From assembly GCF_003265705.1 (NCBI RefSeq), contig NW_020312775.1:943330-1007329 (forward strand): a stretch of 64,000 nt of DNA, in the 5' to 3' direction. Of this stretch, positions 1-11,692 are shown piece by piece. The notes under the pieces were generated by a model, which worked only from the letters and a program-made list of their open reading frames with translations, was not told the DNA's origin and did no database searches. Origin of the DNA: Callorhinus ursinus. Lineage: Eukaryota; Chordata; Mammalia; Carnivora; Otariidae. Numbering within the stretch: position 1 is the stretch's first letter; each line of letters begins with the position of its first letter. Position numbers and translations under genes: made by a program.

Positions 1-47
1 AGGTGGCCCTCCTTGCTGTCTCTTAGGGCATGAGAAGTTCTATTCTC

Positions 48-247
48 TTTTTTAAGGTCTATTTATTTATTTTTAGAGAGAGAGGGAGAGGGAGAGAGGA
101 GGGGCAGGGGGAGAGAGCGAGAGAATCTCCAGCAGACTCCTCGCTGAGCATGGAGCCCAACATGGGCTTGATCTCAGAATCCGAGATCATGACCTGAGCA
201 GAAACCAAGAGTCGGATGCCCAACTGACCGAGCCACCCAGGCGCCCC
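48..247 (-). mobile_element. CAN-SINE, antisense
   Basis: The head GGGGCGCCTGGGTGGCTC reads leftward from 247 and the A-tail is a T-rich stretch at about 50. The body is diverged (AACATGGGCTTG, CAAGAGTCGG), an older subfamily. Flanks resemble each other (CTATTCTCTT and CTATTCTTG), a decayed target duplication. Confidence 0.9.
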
Positions 248-505
248 AAGAAATCCTATTCTTGATCCATACCATTCCTTACATCCTATCATTTGCATAT
301 TTGTAGGTTTTTGCTCCACCTGTAGAGGTCTCTGGTGGTGACTACACCAGGGGTCATGAACTCACATGCTCACAGAGGGCGAAGAGTTCATGTAAATGTG
401 TAAATCCCATGAGATATTAGGCAACAGATACTAAGTGTTTTGTATAGTGATCCCTGAATGCTCTGAAAATTCTGTTAAGTGAGTTCTCTTATTAGGCCAA
501 TTTTT

Positions 506-696
506 TTAAAAAAATATTTTATTTATTTATTTGAGAGAGAGAGAATGAGAGAAAGCACATGAGAGGGGTTAGGGTCAGAGGGAGAAGCAGACTCCCTGCC
601 GAGCAGGGAGCCCGATGCGGGACTCGATCCAGGGACTCCAAGATCATGACCCAAGCCGAAGGCAGCCGCCCAACCAACTGAGCCACCCAGGCGACC
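506..696 (-). mobile_element. CAN-SINE, antisense, stacked
   Basis: Flanked by TTAGGCCAATTTTT (492-505) and CTAGGCCAATTTTTT (696-710). The right copy of this target also borders an L1 end. Confidence 0.93.
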
Positions 697-710
697 TAGG
701 CCAATTTTTT

Positions 711-902
711 AAAATTTTTTTATTGTTATGTTAATCTCCATACATTACATCATTAGTTTTTTATGTAGTGTTCCATGATTCATTGTTTGTGCATAACACC
801 CAGTGCTCCACGCAGAACGTGCCCTCTTTAATACCCATCACCAGGCTAACCCATCCCCCCACCCCCCTCCCCTCTAGAACCCTCAGTTTGTTTTTCAGAG
901 TC
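711..902 (-). mobile_element. L1 3' end, antisense, stacked on a SINE
   Basis: T-tract then TATTGTTATGTTAATC and the L1 3' UTR. A 5'-truncated insertion of about 190 bp, closed on the right by a third copy of TAGGCCAATTTTTA (904-917). Confidence 0.88.
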
Positions 903-914
903 CTAGGCCAATTT

Positions 915-1020
915 TTACAGATGGGAAAATTGAGGCTCAAAGAGGTGAGGGCATTTGCCCAAGGTCATCTTCTTATGAGTGGTAGAGATAGCAATAGAGT
1001 CTGCCTAATAGCAGAGCCTA
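915..1020 (-). repeat. MIR fragment, antisense
   Basis: Contains GATGGGAAAATTGAGGCTC and TTGCCCAAGGTCA, the reverse of the conserved MIR core. Confidence 0.65.
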
Positions 1021-1035
1021 TATTTTGGACCACTA

Positions 1036-1218
1036 TTGGTTTTTAACCTTGGCTGGCCTTAGAATCACCTGGAAATTTCCTTTTAAGGCATATAAGCAGG
1101 GCCCATCTGCAGAGATTCTGATTTAATTGGTCTGGGGTGGGTCCCCAGCACTGGTATTTTCAAAAAAACTTTCCAACTGCTTCTAATGTGCGACCACACT
1201 AACGAACCCTGGACTCTG
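1036..1218. mobile_element. hAT-type non-autonomous element
   Basis: Shows the palindrome-like pair TTAGAATCACCTGG at the left and CTTCTAATGTGCGACCA at the right, with GATTCTGATTTAATTGG in the middle, typical of ancient MER-class hAT fossils. Confidence 0.7.
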
Positions 1219-1849
1219 TTGCCTCAAAACTCAGCGACCTCAGCGGTATCTCAGGGAAACACAAGGCACATGGTGGGAAAAGAGTGAAAAGTGAAAAGAG
1301 AAACAAGGTTATGGTGGGGTGAGTGCCTCTGCCTACATATGTTCTTTATAAGGTAGGTGTGAACAGCAAGCTCTGAGGACAGCTTGCACAGTAATGGCTC
1401 TTTCCTAAGCTTCACAAGTAGTGCTAATCGAGACCCTCTACAGCACTGGACTGAATGTGTCAGTTTTATCAAAATCCCAACTGACAGGTAACTATACTCG
1501 GCAAATACTGCTCTTCAATTTTAACTCTTTGAGTTACTTCCACAAGAGAACCAGCTGTCAGGGCCAGGTTAGAAACTGAGCCTAACCCAGGCTGTGTCCA
1601 TTTGCAGTAATCTTGTGTTCTGTGAGCGCAGCCCCTGCACTGTGTTCTCCCCCAGGGTGGAATCTCTTGTCTGGTCTTCCTGGAGAGGCAGAGGCAGTGA
1701 CTGGAACCTGAAGTTCAGAACATCCCCAGGGTCCCTGAGCACTGAGCCATGAGGAGAGTGTAAGCTTTCTCATGTTCTTACAGCTAGAGGCTCTTCTGTC
1801 CTTGACAGAAGGCTATAGAGTACAGAGTACAGGTCCTCTGCTCCAGCAA

Positions 1850-2005
1850 CAACAGCATCACTCGGGAACTTGTTAGAAATGCAAATTTTCTGGCCGTACC
1901 CTATACCCACTAAATCAGAAGCTCTGGAAAGGGGCCCCAGCAATCTGTTCTATCAAGTCCTCCAGGGAATTTGGAGGCACACTAAAATTTGAGAACCACC
2001 AATGA
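1850..2005. mobile_element. hAT-type non-autonomous element
   Basis: AACTTGTTAGAAATGCAAA, CTAAATCAGAAGCTCTGG and terminal TTTGAGAACCACC match the same class as the copies at 59-61 kb. Confidence 0.65.
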
Positions 2006-2014
2006 AAAGCTGAA

Positions 2015-2250
2015 AGATTAAAAGTGGAGACACAAGCATCAGACGGCTGAGTTCAAGTTCTGGTTCCACCACTTCCTGCATGACCTTGGGCAAGTTGTTG
2101 ATCCCTCACTAAATGTCAGTTACCTCATCTGTAAAATATAGCTACCAATTTCTTACCTGTAAAATAGGTACTTACATGGGATAATGCACATAGAGCGCCA
2201 AGCACAGAGTGAGGCACAAAATAAGGATTCCATACATGCTGAATACTTAT
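2015..2250 (+). repeat. MIR, sense
   Basis: Contains GAGTTCAAGTTCTGGTTCC, TGACCTTGGGCAAGTT and CCTCATCTGTAAAATA in MIR order. A short TAT-repeat follows at 2248-2277. Confidence 0.8.
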
Positions 2251-2439
2251 TATTATTATTATTTGATTACTATTATTAGGGCTGCTCGGGATAATCACTT
2301 TTATTTCCAACATAATTGGATTCCTTTGGAAAAGATCCTAATTACAAAATCAGAAACCAAACAAAATATCTTAAACAACTCAGTGGGGACGGGGCAGAAA
2401 GTATTTCATTTACATTTCTTCACAGAATCATGGAACATA

Positions 2440-3860
2440 AAAGCATAGGAGGGCATCTTAAAAACAATCTAGTCCTACCATTCCATTCAACTTGATAATG
2501 GCTCTTAAAAGAAATCCAGGTGCATAGCATCAGGAAAAGAAAGTAGAGATGAGTGTCATTAGTATTGAAGATTTGCTGCGGATGGTGATTTGGAGATGAT
2601 GGAAATTGTAGCCTCTAGGTTGTTGCAGAATTTGTGCCCTTGGGCTGAGTCCCGGGCATGAAGCTGAGGTTCAGGTACTGATGGCATTCCAATGTGGACC
2701 AGGACATGGGAGAGGTGTCCCCCTGTTATTTCTCTACATCTAGTTCTGAGGGAAGAGATGCCAGTGTTGGAATGCTATTAATATTGAATTGCAAATTTCA
2801 ACACTATAAAAAGCAAAGGGTTGGGACCTTATTAAGTGAGAAAGTGAACATCAGCACCAGCCATGTAAATGCGAGGTAGTAAATATCTGTGTTACCTTAG
2901 AAACCAGAACATAAAGGTAGCTAGGTAGTTTGGTGACAGTTTCCAGGGTAATTCCTCCCACATACAACATGAGAGCTTTCCTATTATGTTAACTCTTTCT
3001 CTATAAGCCCACTGGACCCTCACTCAGTGTTCCACTATCATCTCTCTCTCTCTCAAAAAACTCCCTTTCTGACCTCCTTATTTTTTGTAAGTGCCAATAC
3101 CATTCTCCTAAGTACTCTCTTCAAAAACCCTTGATGTTTATCAGGGAACTGAAGGGCCCCAAAAGTAATATGTATCTCCAAACCTAAGAGATACAGTTTA
3201 GAAAAAATTAGAAACATAAATCAGGAAATGATAGACTCTTCAATAGAAAAAAAATTTTTTTAAAAAGCTCACAGTGAATGAAACTAGCCATCTGTGACTC
3301 TTCCCTGAAGCAACTTCTTGTAAATATAATTTGTAGATATACTGCAGATGAGATTAAGATGCTTCCCAATATCTCACCTGGGAGCAACCAACCCAGAATG
3401 TAATTCATGTAAGATGAGCTGTTACCTTGGCAACTGTGACATGAGGATAGGAGGCAGGTAATATTGTAATGACAGAAAATTCTGGTAAGTAGTTAGAGGT
3501 GATGGAAAAAAGAACAGTGGAGAGTCAGTGTTTATCCAACACTCTTCAAGTAACAGGAACGCTGGTCTGGAAAGCATGTTACAATTAACCCAAAGACCTC
3601 TCTCAAAACCATTCATCTCTGTTTAAATTGCAAGTGACCTTCTGATTGCTAGTTTGGTTTCTCCAGTACATAAATAGCTGGTAGGTATAACCCTAGATAG
3701 GAGATAAGAATATTTCAGTCACTAGAAACTGGCTTGTAAGCCAGTAGCCTAAAAATCTGCTACATGTAAGTTAGTCCCTCAGAGTCTAAATCACCTCCAC
3801 AGGAACTGATAAAATCTGGTTCTCAGTTTCATAGTCTGGACTGTGCGGGCTTTACCAAGA
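2440..3860. other. no gene or clear repeat seen
   Basis: Intergenic DNA of ordinary composition. Only a short CT run (3041-3055) and A/T runs were noticed; open frames are below 70 codons and unsupported. Confidence 0.5.
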
Positions 3861-3879
3861 TGCGTCAATTCACTTTTTT

Positions 3880-4470
3880 TCTCTGATATTTTACTATTTT
3901 TCCTTATTATCAATGTAATGCCTGTCCATTGTGAAAAAAATTTGAAAAGTACAGAAGTGAAAAGCTGACAAGTGATTCATTCCTAAGTCTGCTATCTAGA
4001 GGCAACAATTGTAAAGAATTGTTGTATTGCCTTCCAATGCATTTTTTGCTTTATACATATAGGATCATACTGAACGCATAATTCTTTATCCTGCCTTTTT
4101 CATTTAAGGTTGCCTTCTACACATATTTCCATGCTGTTACAAACTTTTCAAAGACACAATTTCAAGTTAAATTTTTCCTAAAGTGTAACATACATACAGA
4201 AAAGTGCACATATCAAGAGTACAGACTGATCCATTTTTGCCAAGTGAATACACCTCTATAACCAGCACCGAGATGAAGAAATAGAATATTATCAGCACCT
4301 CAGAAGCCCCCTCATTCCCCCTGCCAGCCACTCCCCACACCCTAAAGGTAATGCCCTTCTGAATTCTAACACCATACCATGAGTGTCATTTTTAGTGTCT
4401 CTGCAGTAGTCTATGGACGGACCATATTTTATGTAATAACCATTCCCTATTTTTCCAATGTTGGACCTTA
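3880..4470. repeat. ancient LINE-derived sequence
   Basis: CCAGCACCGAGATGAAGAAA, CAGAAGCCCCCTCATTCCCC and related text is a common old mammalian LINE relic. I did not fix the family or orientation. Confidence 0.5.
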
Positions 4471-4477
4471 AAGATGC

Positions 4478-4686
4478 TTTTTAATTTAATTTAATTTTTA
4501 TTTATTTATTTATTTGAGAGAGAGAGAGAGAGAGAGAGAGATAGCGAGAGAGAGCACAGAGAGGAGAGGGAGAAGCAGGCTCCCTGCCAAGCTAGGAGCC
4601 CGACGCAGGGCTCGATCCCAGCACCCTGGGATCATGACCTGAGCTGAAGGCAGAGGCTTAATTGACTGAGCCACCCAGGAGCCCCA
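4478..4686 (-). mobile_element. CAN-SINE, antisense
   Basis: T-rich tail at 4478, long GA repeat, head ending GAGCCACCCAGGAGCCCC. Inserted into the ancient LINE block; GATGCTTT and AATGCTTT flank it. Confidence 0.92.
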
Positions 4687-4790
4687 ATGCTTTCTTAATT
4701 TTTAACTGTAAGACCCTTCACATCTCTATCTCCTTAGAATAAACTTCCCGAGGTGGAATTTCAGGGGCAAATGATGTGATATTTTAGAAG

Positions 4791-5006
4791 ATTCTTTTTT
4801 TTTAAAGATTTTATTTATTTATTTGACACAGAGAGACACAGTGAGAGAGGGAACACAAGCAGAGGGAGTGGGAGAGGGAGAAGCAGGCCTCCTGCTAGCA
4901 AGGAGCCTGATGCGGGGCTCGATCCCAGGACGCTCCATCCCAGGACCCCAGGATCACGACCCGAGCCGAAGGCAGATGCCCAACGATTGAGCCACCCAGG
5001 CGCCCC
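4791..5006 (-). mobile_element. CAN-SINE, antisense
   Basis: Flanked by AGAAGATTCTT and AAAAGATTCTT. It carries a small internal duplication around CCCAGGAC (4924-4957). Confidence 0.93.
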
Positions 5007-5029
5007 AAAAGATTCTTGATTCTAATTGC

Positions 5030-5500
5030 TTTCCAGGAACTTTATATCAATTTACAATCCTACCAGCAATATGCAAGAGCATCTGCCTCACTGTCCATGG
5101 TCTACTTTGAGGAATAACAGATTTTTTTAAATCTTTGCCAATCTATATACTTTGCATGTTCTGTCATTACTAGTGAGGTAGAACAAAGCACTATTTGACC
5201 AATTATATTTCTTTTCCTGTGAATTATTTCTTCAAACCTTTACCAAGGTCTCTATTGGGGTCACTGTGTTTTTCTTATCCGTTTATATAAGCTCTTTATA
5301 CAATAAAGATAATGACCCTTTGCCAGACTTGTATATCTTTTTCCTTTGATATGTATTATTTAATTTGTTAATTATATCTTTGTCATATAGAAATTCTTAG
5401 GGTTTATGTAGTAAACTCGACCTACTTGGTGTTTTTTTTCCTACTGGTTTTCAGTTTAGAAAGTCCTCCTATGTCCAAATTTCAGATGCATAATTATCTA
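5030..5500 (-). repeat. ancient L1 ORF2 fragment, antisense
   Basis: CAATCCTACCAGCAATATGC, TAAGCTCTTTATACAATAAA and CCCTTTGCC are the decayed complement of the L1 ORF2 3' region. Confidence 0.5.
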
Positions 5501-5574
5501 TATTCTATTTTAGGGCTTTTTCGATTTGATTTTTTTGAACTTTCAACTAATCATCTAGTATTTCAGTTGATGCA

Positions 5575-5975
5575 TGGTGGTAGGTCTCAAATTTTAATGG
5601 ACATCACTATCAGTGCTTGTTAAAAATGCAAATATTTCTGAATACTATCCCCCTGAGATTTTGATTCTGTAGGTATGGGGGGTGGTTCACAAACCTGCAT
5701 TTGTTACAATCACCCCAGCTGATTACATTGCAGATGGGCTCTTAATCCATTTTTAAAAAATTCTTTTTTTAAAGATTTTATTTATTTATTTGAGAGAGAG
5801 AGCTTGAGCAGGGGGGAGGGTCAGAGGGAGAGGGAGAAGCAGACTCCCTGCTGAGCAGGGAGCCCCACACAGGACTCTATCCCAGGACCCAGGGATCATG
5901 ACCTGAGCCTAAGGCAGTTGCTTAAAGGACTGAGCCACCCAGGCGCAGCCCACATTTTGAGAAATTCTTACAGAA
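5575..5975. mobile_element. hAT-type element interrupted by a SINE
   Basis: AAAAATGCAAATATTTCTG then GAGATTTTGATTCTGTAGG lie left of the SINE, and CACATTTTGAGAAATTCTTA right of it; together these form one old element. Confidence 0.55.
5762..5948 (-). mobile_element. CAN-SINE, antisense
   Basis: Full-length body inside a hAT fossil. The head is altered to GGCTGCGCCTGGGTGGCTC. Confidence 0.93.
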
Positions 5976-6019
5976 CACAGTGTAACCTGCCTTAGTACAG
6001 AGACTTAGTGTCTCCCATC

Positions 6020-6535
6020 TGGATGACTGTAGCAGTCTCCCTCAACTTCCAGGCCACTACACCCTAAAATCTATCCTACATACAACATCTAGAGTTCTGT
6101 TCCAGAAACATCTCATGAAAAACTCTTCATTAGTTGCCTATTGTTAAGAAAACTAGATCAAGCCCCTCATCCAGCACTCCAGGCCCTTCATTATCTTTCC
6201 TGACCTAGTGACCTAATAGGCCAGAAAGCTAATGACTTGGTACAACCCTCCCATCTAGCCTGGCCTGCCTCCTCCTGGGCCTTGGACACAAATTGCTCAT
6301 TCTTGTTTTCCTGCTGCAGCTCCTACCTCTTCTCAGGTTATACAAATCTTAAGCATTCAACTCAGTTCTCACATTCTTTTCCTTCCCTCACTATCCGGAT
6401 TTTCATTGCTTTGCTAGAATTACCAAAGCCCATTATTGTGTATTCTTTCATTGTGAGTCTTCCCATGGGGTCACACAATTTAGAGGGCATGGTCTGTGCA
6501 TCTATTCCTCTCAGCCTCTAACACAGTCACACCTG
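6020..6535 (+). repeat. L2 fragment, sense
   Basis: GACTGTAGCAGTCTCCCTC, CTCATCCAGCACTCCAGGC and later text follow the L2 3' half. The 94-codon frame here is not a gene. Confidence 0.6.
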
Positions 6536-6539
6536 AAGA

Positions 6540-7500
6540 ATGTGGTTAATGGAAGTGATTTTAATACATTTATTTCTGAAAGCTAATGCCGTAGCCTCTC
6601 AGAAATCTCCTCTGGACCAAAGTGAGAATGACAAATTTCTAGAAACTTCACGTTGTGATTTGGTTTGCTGATAACCAAGTTAAGCAAAGGTTATCTTGGC
6701 CTCATCTCTTATTTAATTTAACAATATTGCTTGTCACCTCTGACATGTCCATTTATTGACTTTTCCAGTTGAAGAGTCTAACCTTTTATTTATTATGGGA
6801 TATTTCTTGCCCCTCTTACAAATGTGATGATTTCTCTTTTATAGAAGAACATGCTTTATCAGATTAAATAAATATAACAGAGTTAATGGCTAAATAATTA
6901 CATTATAGCTTCCTTAATTTCTTTTCTCTCTTTACCCTTCAGGGTTCTGCCTTCTCAAATGACAAACTTTCTTTAAAGCAGTTCACTTGGATGCTCAGAA
7001 CAGGTGGGGGTGGGGGTGAGTGAAAACATGCCCTTTCCCTTTCAAGTAGACAAGGGGAGGAGTCAATTCAATTCATCAAATATTCATTGAGCTCCTATTA
7101 GGGCACCAGGCTCTGTGCTAGGCACAACAATAAATGCCAAGATGAGAAATGATAATGGAGCTGAAGAGCATGGGAAGGAGAAGAAAAGGGAAGAAGAGGT
7201 AGAGGAAGGACTAGAGCTGGCTATCTGCATAAAAGGGGACTAAAAAAAAGAAGAGAAAGGGAGAAGAGAACCAAAGGTGCATTCTCCAGCCTGGTCTCAC
7301 TTGATAGCAATGTGCAAGCCTAGAAACCTGAAGCAATGGTTTTAGTTCAAATAATGCTTAAGAACCATTAGAGTGGTTAGGAAAGGCCATGAATTGAGGC
7401 AAACCTTTACCTGCTCAAGCCTTTGGAATGGGGAGTAAAAGATCTCTCTCTTTTTTTAAAGGGTATATATGCATGTGTGTGCATGTTTGTGTACATATAC
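6540..7500. other. no gene seen; minor old repeat
   Basis: A purine-rich tract lies at 7140-7275 and an old repeat fragment (GAGCTCCTATTAGGGCACC) at 7088. Nothing else is supported. Confidence 0.5.
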
Positions 7501-7529
7501 AGTATATAAAATTATTTTTGGATGATAAT

Positions 7530-7745
7530 AGCTAACAATGAGTGTGTGCTTACTCTAAATACTTTACGTATATTAACTTATTTACTCTTTATCACAACCC
7601 TGTGAGGTAGGTGCAATTATTATGGACATTTTTTTCAGATGAGGAAACTGAGGCACTGAGCAATTAAGTAAGTTGCCCCAGTTCACATAGCTTATATCTG
7701 GCAAGTCTGGGCTTTGAACTTTGGTCTGGCTGACTTAATATCTGC
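7530..7745 (-). repeat. MIR, antisense
   Basis: ATGAGGAAACTGAGGCACTG and AGTAAGTTGCCCCAGTTCAC are the reversed MIR core. Confidence 0.8.
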
Positions 7746-8111
7746 TGTTATTTGTGGTACTTGGCCATGTTTAACCTACTGCTGTACTTACTAGGGCTAG
7801 TGCACTGCCTTGCACATAATAGGCATGTTATACTTTGAATAAATAAATAACTGAAATGTTAGCTATAAAGTGCTTTCCACTAAAGTCCAATTACTATTAA
7901 ATATAAAAATTAAGTGTCATTAAATGTGGACTATTTTAATTTTATTAAAAACATTTTTTTTTTTTTACAGCACACACGTGTGCATACTTCAACATTCTCT
8001 TACTCATTTGGCTGGGCTCCTGACCCCTCTAAAAATTAGAGGAATCACTGAATGTAGTCCGGGAGCTGGTAGATGAATTAGTGGTATCTGATATATTTTT
8101 GGAGTAGTGTT

Positions 8112-8490
8112 GTTGTGTTGGCAGGGTCCGGAACCAATGGCCAAGAGAGAATTCTTGAGATGTCTTCGGTGCAAAAAGGTGGTTTTATTAAAGCACAGGA
8201 CAGGACCCATGGGCAGAAAGAGCCGCTATAGCCTCGGGATTGTGAGGAGCAACTGATTATATATACTTTGGGGTTCAGGGAAGTAAAGATAAGGGAAGTT
8301 CCAAAAGGATTTTCATATGCTAAAGAAGACTCACAAGATACTGGAGGCCTTGCTATTGTCAAACTAAGGTTGTTTTTCCCTCTAGCAAGGCATTAACTTT
8401 AAGACAGTTGGGAGCTTTGTCATTGGGCGGCAGGTTATAAGGACATTTAATTTTACCTACGTTTCCTTCTGCCTTTCTTTCCCACGTCAG
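8112..8490 (-). mobile_element. solo ERV1-type LTR, antisense, 0.6 kb upstream of the CpG island
   Basis: On the minus strand there is AATAAAACCACC followed by TTGCACCGAAGACATC, TCTTGGCCATTGGTTCCGG and a CA end: an LTR polyadenylation signal and U5-like region. No internal proviral genes lie beside it, so it is a solo LTR. The outer boundary near 8490 is approximate. Confidence 0.6.
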
Positions 8491-8583
8491 TATCTAGCCT
8501 CCTGTCTTTTGAAGTTGAAAAACAATTCTTGCCCTGAGGATTTAGTAGCCCTGCGTGGGATCCACTTAAGAAACCACATTTAC

Positions 8584-8780
8584 GGGGCGCCTGGGTGGCT
8601 CAGTCGTTAAGCGTCTGCCTTTGGCTGGGGTCAAGATCCCAGGGTCCTGGGATCCAGCCCCATATCGGGCTCCCTGCTCGGCAGGAAGCTTGCTTCTCCC
8701 TTTCCCACCCCCCCTGCTTGTGTTCCCTCTCTCGCTGTGTCTCTCTCTGTCAAATAAATAAATAAAATCTTAAAAAAAAA
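8584..8780 (+). mobile_element. CAN-SINE, sense
   Basis: Complete from GGGGCGCC to AAATAAATAAATAAAATCTT and the A-tail. It is the last repeat before the TRMT2B promoter. Confidence 0.95.
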
Positions 8781-9039
8781 CCCAACAGGTTTACCTTGTC
8801 ATAAGAATGTAACACTTTTCTGTAGCAATATAAAATAGAGGGAGAACGAACGCCTGAAAAACCCTAGGGCTCCAAAAAGGGCCGACTTTTACAAAAAGTT
8901 GCGATTTGAAGAAACCACCCTACCCTTCATCTCCCAATCTTCCAAGCCATCATGGATCTGAGCCTATAATTTTGGCTGAGTTAAATCGCAAGCACCCCTG
9001 CGATGGGTAGCGCTATTCACGCTGTAGTTCAGATTTCTT

Positions 9040-9850
9040 CGTGATTTTTGAGGTTTATCCAGGTCCGCCAATGGGACCGGGAGAAGAGCAGGCGGTGGGC
9101 GGGGTCGCTAGGAGGGAAGGAGTGGGGACCTTGGGGAGAAGCCTTGGGGCGGGGAGGGGAGGGGGCAATAGGGCGTTGAGTGATTTGGAGGAAGCTGTCT
9201 AGAGAAGCGCCCGGTTAGGGTAGAGAGGAGAGCTCCCCGAAACTGGCTGTCCGGGGCAGGCCCGGCTGACCCGCGCCTGGGAGGAGCCCCGCGTCCCGTC
9301 GCGCCTGCCCCGGCCTGGCTGCGTGTGCGTCGGGAGTCGAGCCGCCGTGCGCACCAGGAAGTGACTCGGCCCAGCGGCAGAGATCCAGGCCGGCCGCTGG
9401 CTTTTTCGTTGGCCGCCTCAGGTTTGTAAGAGGGTTTATTGGTTGCAAAGGTATGGGGGGCGGGGGGGTACGTGGAGAGCTCGGAAAGCCCGACTGAACC
9501 CGTACTGAAGAGAAAACTGCTTAGCGAGCCAGTCCGCCTGCGTGGCGGGGAATTGAGGAGGCCGGCGGAGGTGGGGGACGCGCGGACCTGACCTATGTTG
9601 GCTGTGCAAGGTTGCGGCCAGCCCTGCGTCCGCCCGTGCTGTGACCTCAGCCCTCCCTTGGCCCAAGTTCAGTGATAGTCTTTCCCACAGACACGGTGGA
9701 TAGAACTTGCCCGGAGAAGAGGGGTATGGAGGGGCTGGTGAGGGGGTCTGGTGGGGGAAGGACCTGATGGAGCGTGCATTGCAGCGAGGACTCAGCAATA
9801 CACCTTTATGTCCATCTTCTCTAGCCAAGAACCGTGTGTGGGGCCAGGCC
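9040..9850 (+). promoter_or_regulatory. TRMT2B: CpG island and likely TRMT2B promoter
   Basis: CpG dinucleotides are frequent here and rare in flanking DNA. A CCAAT box lies at 9068-9072, GC boxes (GGGCGGGG type) at 9097-9104 and 9146-9154, and no TATA box is seen. This fits a housekeeping promoter of a nuclear-encoded mitochondrial enzyme. It lies 5.8 kb upstream of the first coding exon. The distance from here to the stop codon (about 43 kb) agrees with the human gene size as I recall it. The transcription start is inferred to lie about 9200-9300. Confidence 0.75.
9240..9421 (+). other. TRMT2B: candidate non-coding first exon of TRMT2B
   Basis: A good donor, CTCAG|GTTTGTAAG, ends at 9421 inside the CpG island. 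A second, AAG|GTATGG, ends at 9450. Joined to the acceptor at 15676, neither version places an ATG in frame with the protein; the reading frame meets TGA at about 9362 in the first and TAA in the second. The exon is therefore best read as 5' UTR. The left boundary is a guess. Confidence 0.45.
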
Positions 9851-9859
9851 AGCTGAAGG

Positions 9860-10820
9860 AAGGATGAACAGAGAGTGTAAGCAGGACCCTTGTCTGTGGG
9901 TTAACATTTTGCTCCAAGAAGCTCTTTGGCCCCACATGGATCAGACCTACCACATAGTCTCAGATTGGAATCTCTGAGCATTTCAGGCAGGTTAGTTATT
10001 CCAGCCCTAGAGATTTAGCCTTCCTTCCTATCTAGCAGCTCTGGACCCTGAGTCCCTTTCCGATTAATTCCTATAGGAGAAACTGAGCAGATGTCACACA
10101 CTTTTTTTTTTTTAACCCAAGCATTTATTTTAAAACAGGAAAACCTCTGAAAAGAAACTAGTCTTTTCTGTGGGCTGTTGCCTCCTCCGACATCAAGAAA
10201 CAAAGAAACATAATTCACTTTGGTATTATTATGCTGCCTTGAAAAATATATTTCACTTCAGAAATTACTAAATATGATGAAAGGGTCTTTACCAGGCGCG
10301 GTGACCGGTTGGCAATAGTGGGGTCCTATTTTAGACCAAACCTGATAATTTGGAGGAAGAAACCTAGATGCACAAGAGCCTACTGCTGGGATACAGGGCA
10401 AGTAGAACACAGTCCTGGTGGCATTCACCAGTGAGCGGACCCACACACTCAAAAAAAGTCTGAATGTTGTGGGGTACAGATAGTTGTCTTCAGCCCTCAG
10501 CTCCCCTGTCCCTCCTCTGCCAACGCCTAAATGGGCCTGTAGCACACCCTCCCCCTGCAGTCTGCCCCCATTCTGCCCATTCCTTATTTTTTGTCTCCTA
10601 CCTCTTCACTCATTTCCTCTCTCTGGCTTTTGCTTTTCTTCATATCAAATACGTACTTCTGTCTCACTTTAGAAAAATGTTTATCACAGATCACACACTT
10701 TTGATAGTATTCATAGGTGGTCCGGGGCAGGCCTTAAGCTCACCACACTCCAGCAGGCACTAATGCAGAATGTTATGAAAGTTCTTTGGTTTGTGTTTTG
10801 TTTTATAAGTTTCCCACATA
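9860..10820. other. start of the first TRMT2B intron, no repeat of note
   Basis: Mostly unique sequence downstream of the CpG island. Frames of up to 99 codons occur on both strands with no recognisable product. Confidence 0.5.
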
Positions 10821-10829
10821 ATTTTACTT

Positions 10830-10930
10830 ATCCTAACGGCACTCACAGGCTTTATTACATTTCGCCAGTTTTGCAGGTCAGACACGTCGAGGCATGAAGA
10901 AATCAAGTGATGTGCTTCAAATCAGAGCCT
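10830..10930 (-). repeat. MIR fragment, antisense
   Basis: CACTCACAGGCTTTATTACA then GCAGGTCAGACACGTCGAGG: decayed reversed MIR core. Confidence 0.45.
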
Positions 10931-10954
10931 AAGGAGGGGCAGTGACATGTCAAA

Positions 10955-11370
10955 TGCCTACTGTGTTAGGTGCCATCCTGAGCACTTCATATATTTGAGC
11001 TCCTTTAATTCTTTTTTTTTTTTAAGATTTTTCTTTATCAGAGAGAGAGAGAGAGAGAGAGTGAGCACAAGCAGGGGGAGTGGCAGGCAGAGGGAGAAGC
11101 AGGTTCCCCGCTGAGCAGGGAGCCTGATGCCGGCCTCGATCCCAGGACACTGGGATCATGACCTGAGCCGAAGGCAGACACTTAACCGACTGAGCCACCC
11201 AGGCATCCGAGCTTGTTTAATTCTTAGCACAACCTTGAAAGGTACTAGTCCTATTTTTATAGATGATGACGCTGACATTCATAGTGCTTTAAGTAACTTG
11301 CCCAAAGTCACATAGCTAGTGAGCAGCAGAGCTGAGATTAGAATATGGCTCCAAAGTCCATGTTCTTAAT
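10955..11370 (-). repeat. MIR, antisense, split by a SINE
   Basis: The left part runs to TTTAATTCTT. The right part resumes at 11209 and carries AGTAACTTGCCCAAAGTCAC. Confidence 0.75.
11013..11208 (-). mobile_element. CAN-SINE, antisense
   Basis: Flanked by GAGCTCCTTTAATTCTT and GAGCTTGTTTAATTCTT. It splits an MIR. Confidence 0.95.
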
Positions 11371-11667
11371 AACTTGCCTTTTCCTGGGAGTTGTGTAGAG
11401 GGTGCTATCTATTAACACCTCAATTTTGAGACAGCTTAAGTATGTTTTGTTAGAAATTTCTGAAGATCCCCTGCAAATGCTTCCATGTTGTGACAGTTAT
11501 GTTCTTTAGTATTTTGTAAACACACAAAGTGGTATATGGGCTAAATACTATAGCACCCATACCAGCATCCTTTAAGTTACCCAGTGGTCACAGCATACTA
11601 ATTTCTCAGTAATAAGAGGAAGCCATGGAAGAATCTCTGTTAATAAATCGGTTACATACATTGGAAA

Positions 11668-11692
11668 TGTGTGTGTGTGTGTGTGTGTGTTC
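11668..11692. repeat. GT microsatellite
   Basis: About 12 GT units in the first intron, not associated with an L1. Confidence 0.9.

Noticed and set aside
3041..3060. CT run with A-run as a possible SINE tail
   Set aside because: No SINE body or head next to it.
1..9000. Search for another gene (for example TMEM35A) upstream of the CpG island
   Set aside because: Only repeats and unique non-coding DNA found; no splice-bounded conserved frame.
9436..9828. 130-codon open frame on the minus strand in the CpG island
   Set aside because: GC-rich DNA has few stop codons. The translation has no domain, the composition is Pro/Arg-rich, and it lies opposite the promoter.
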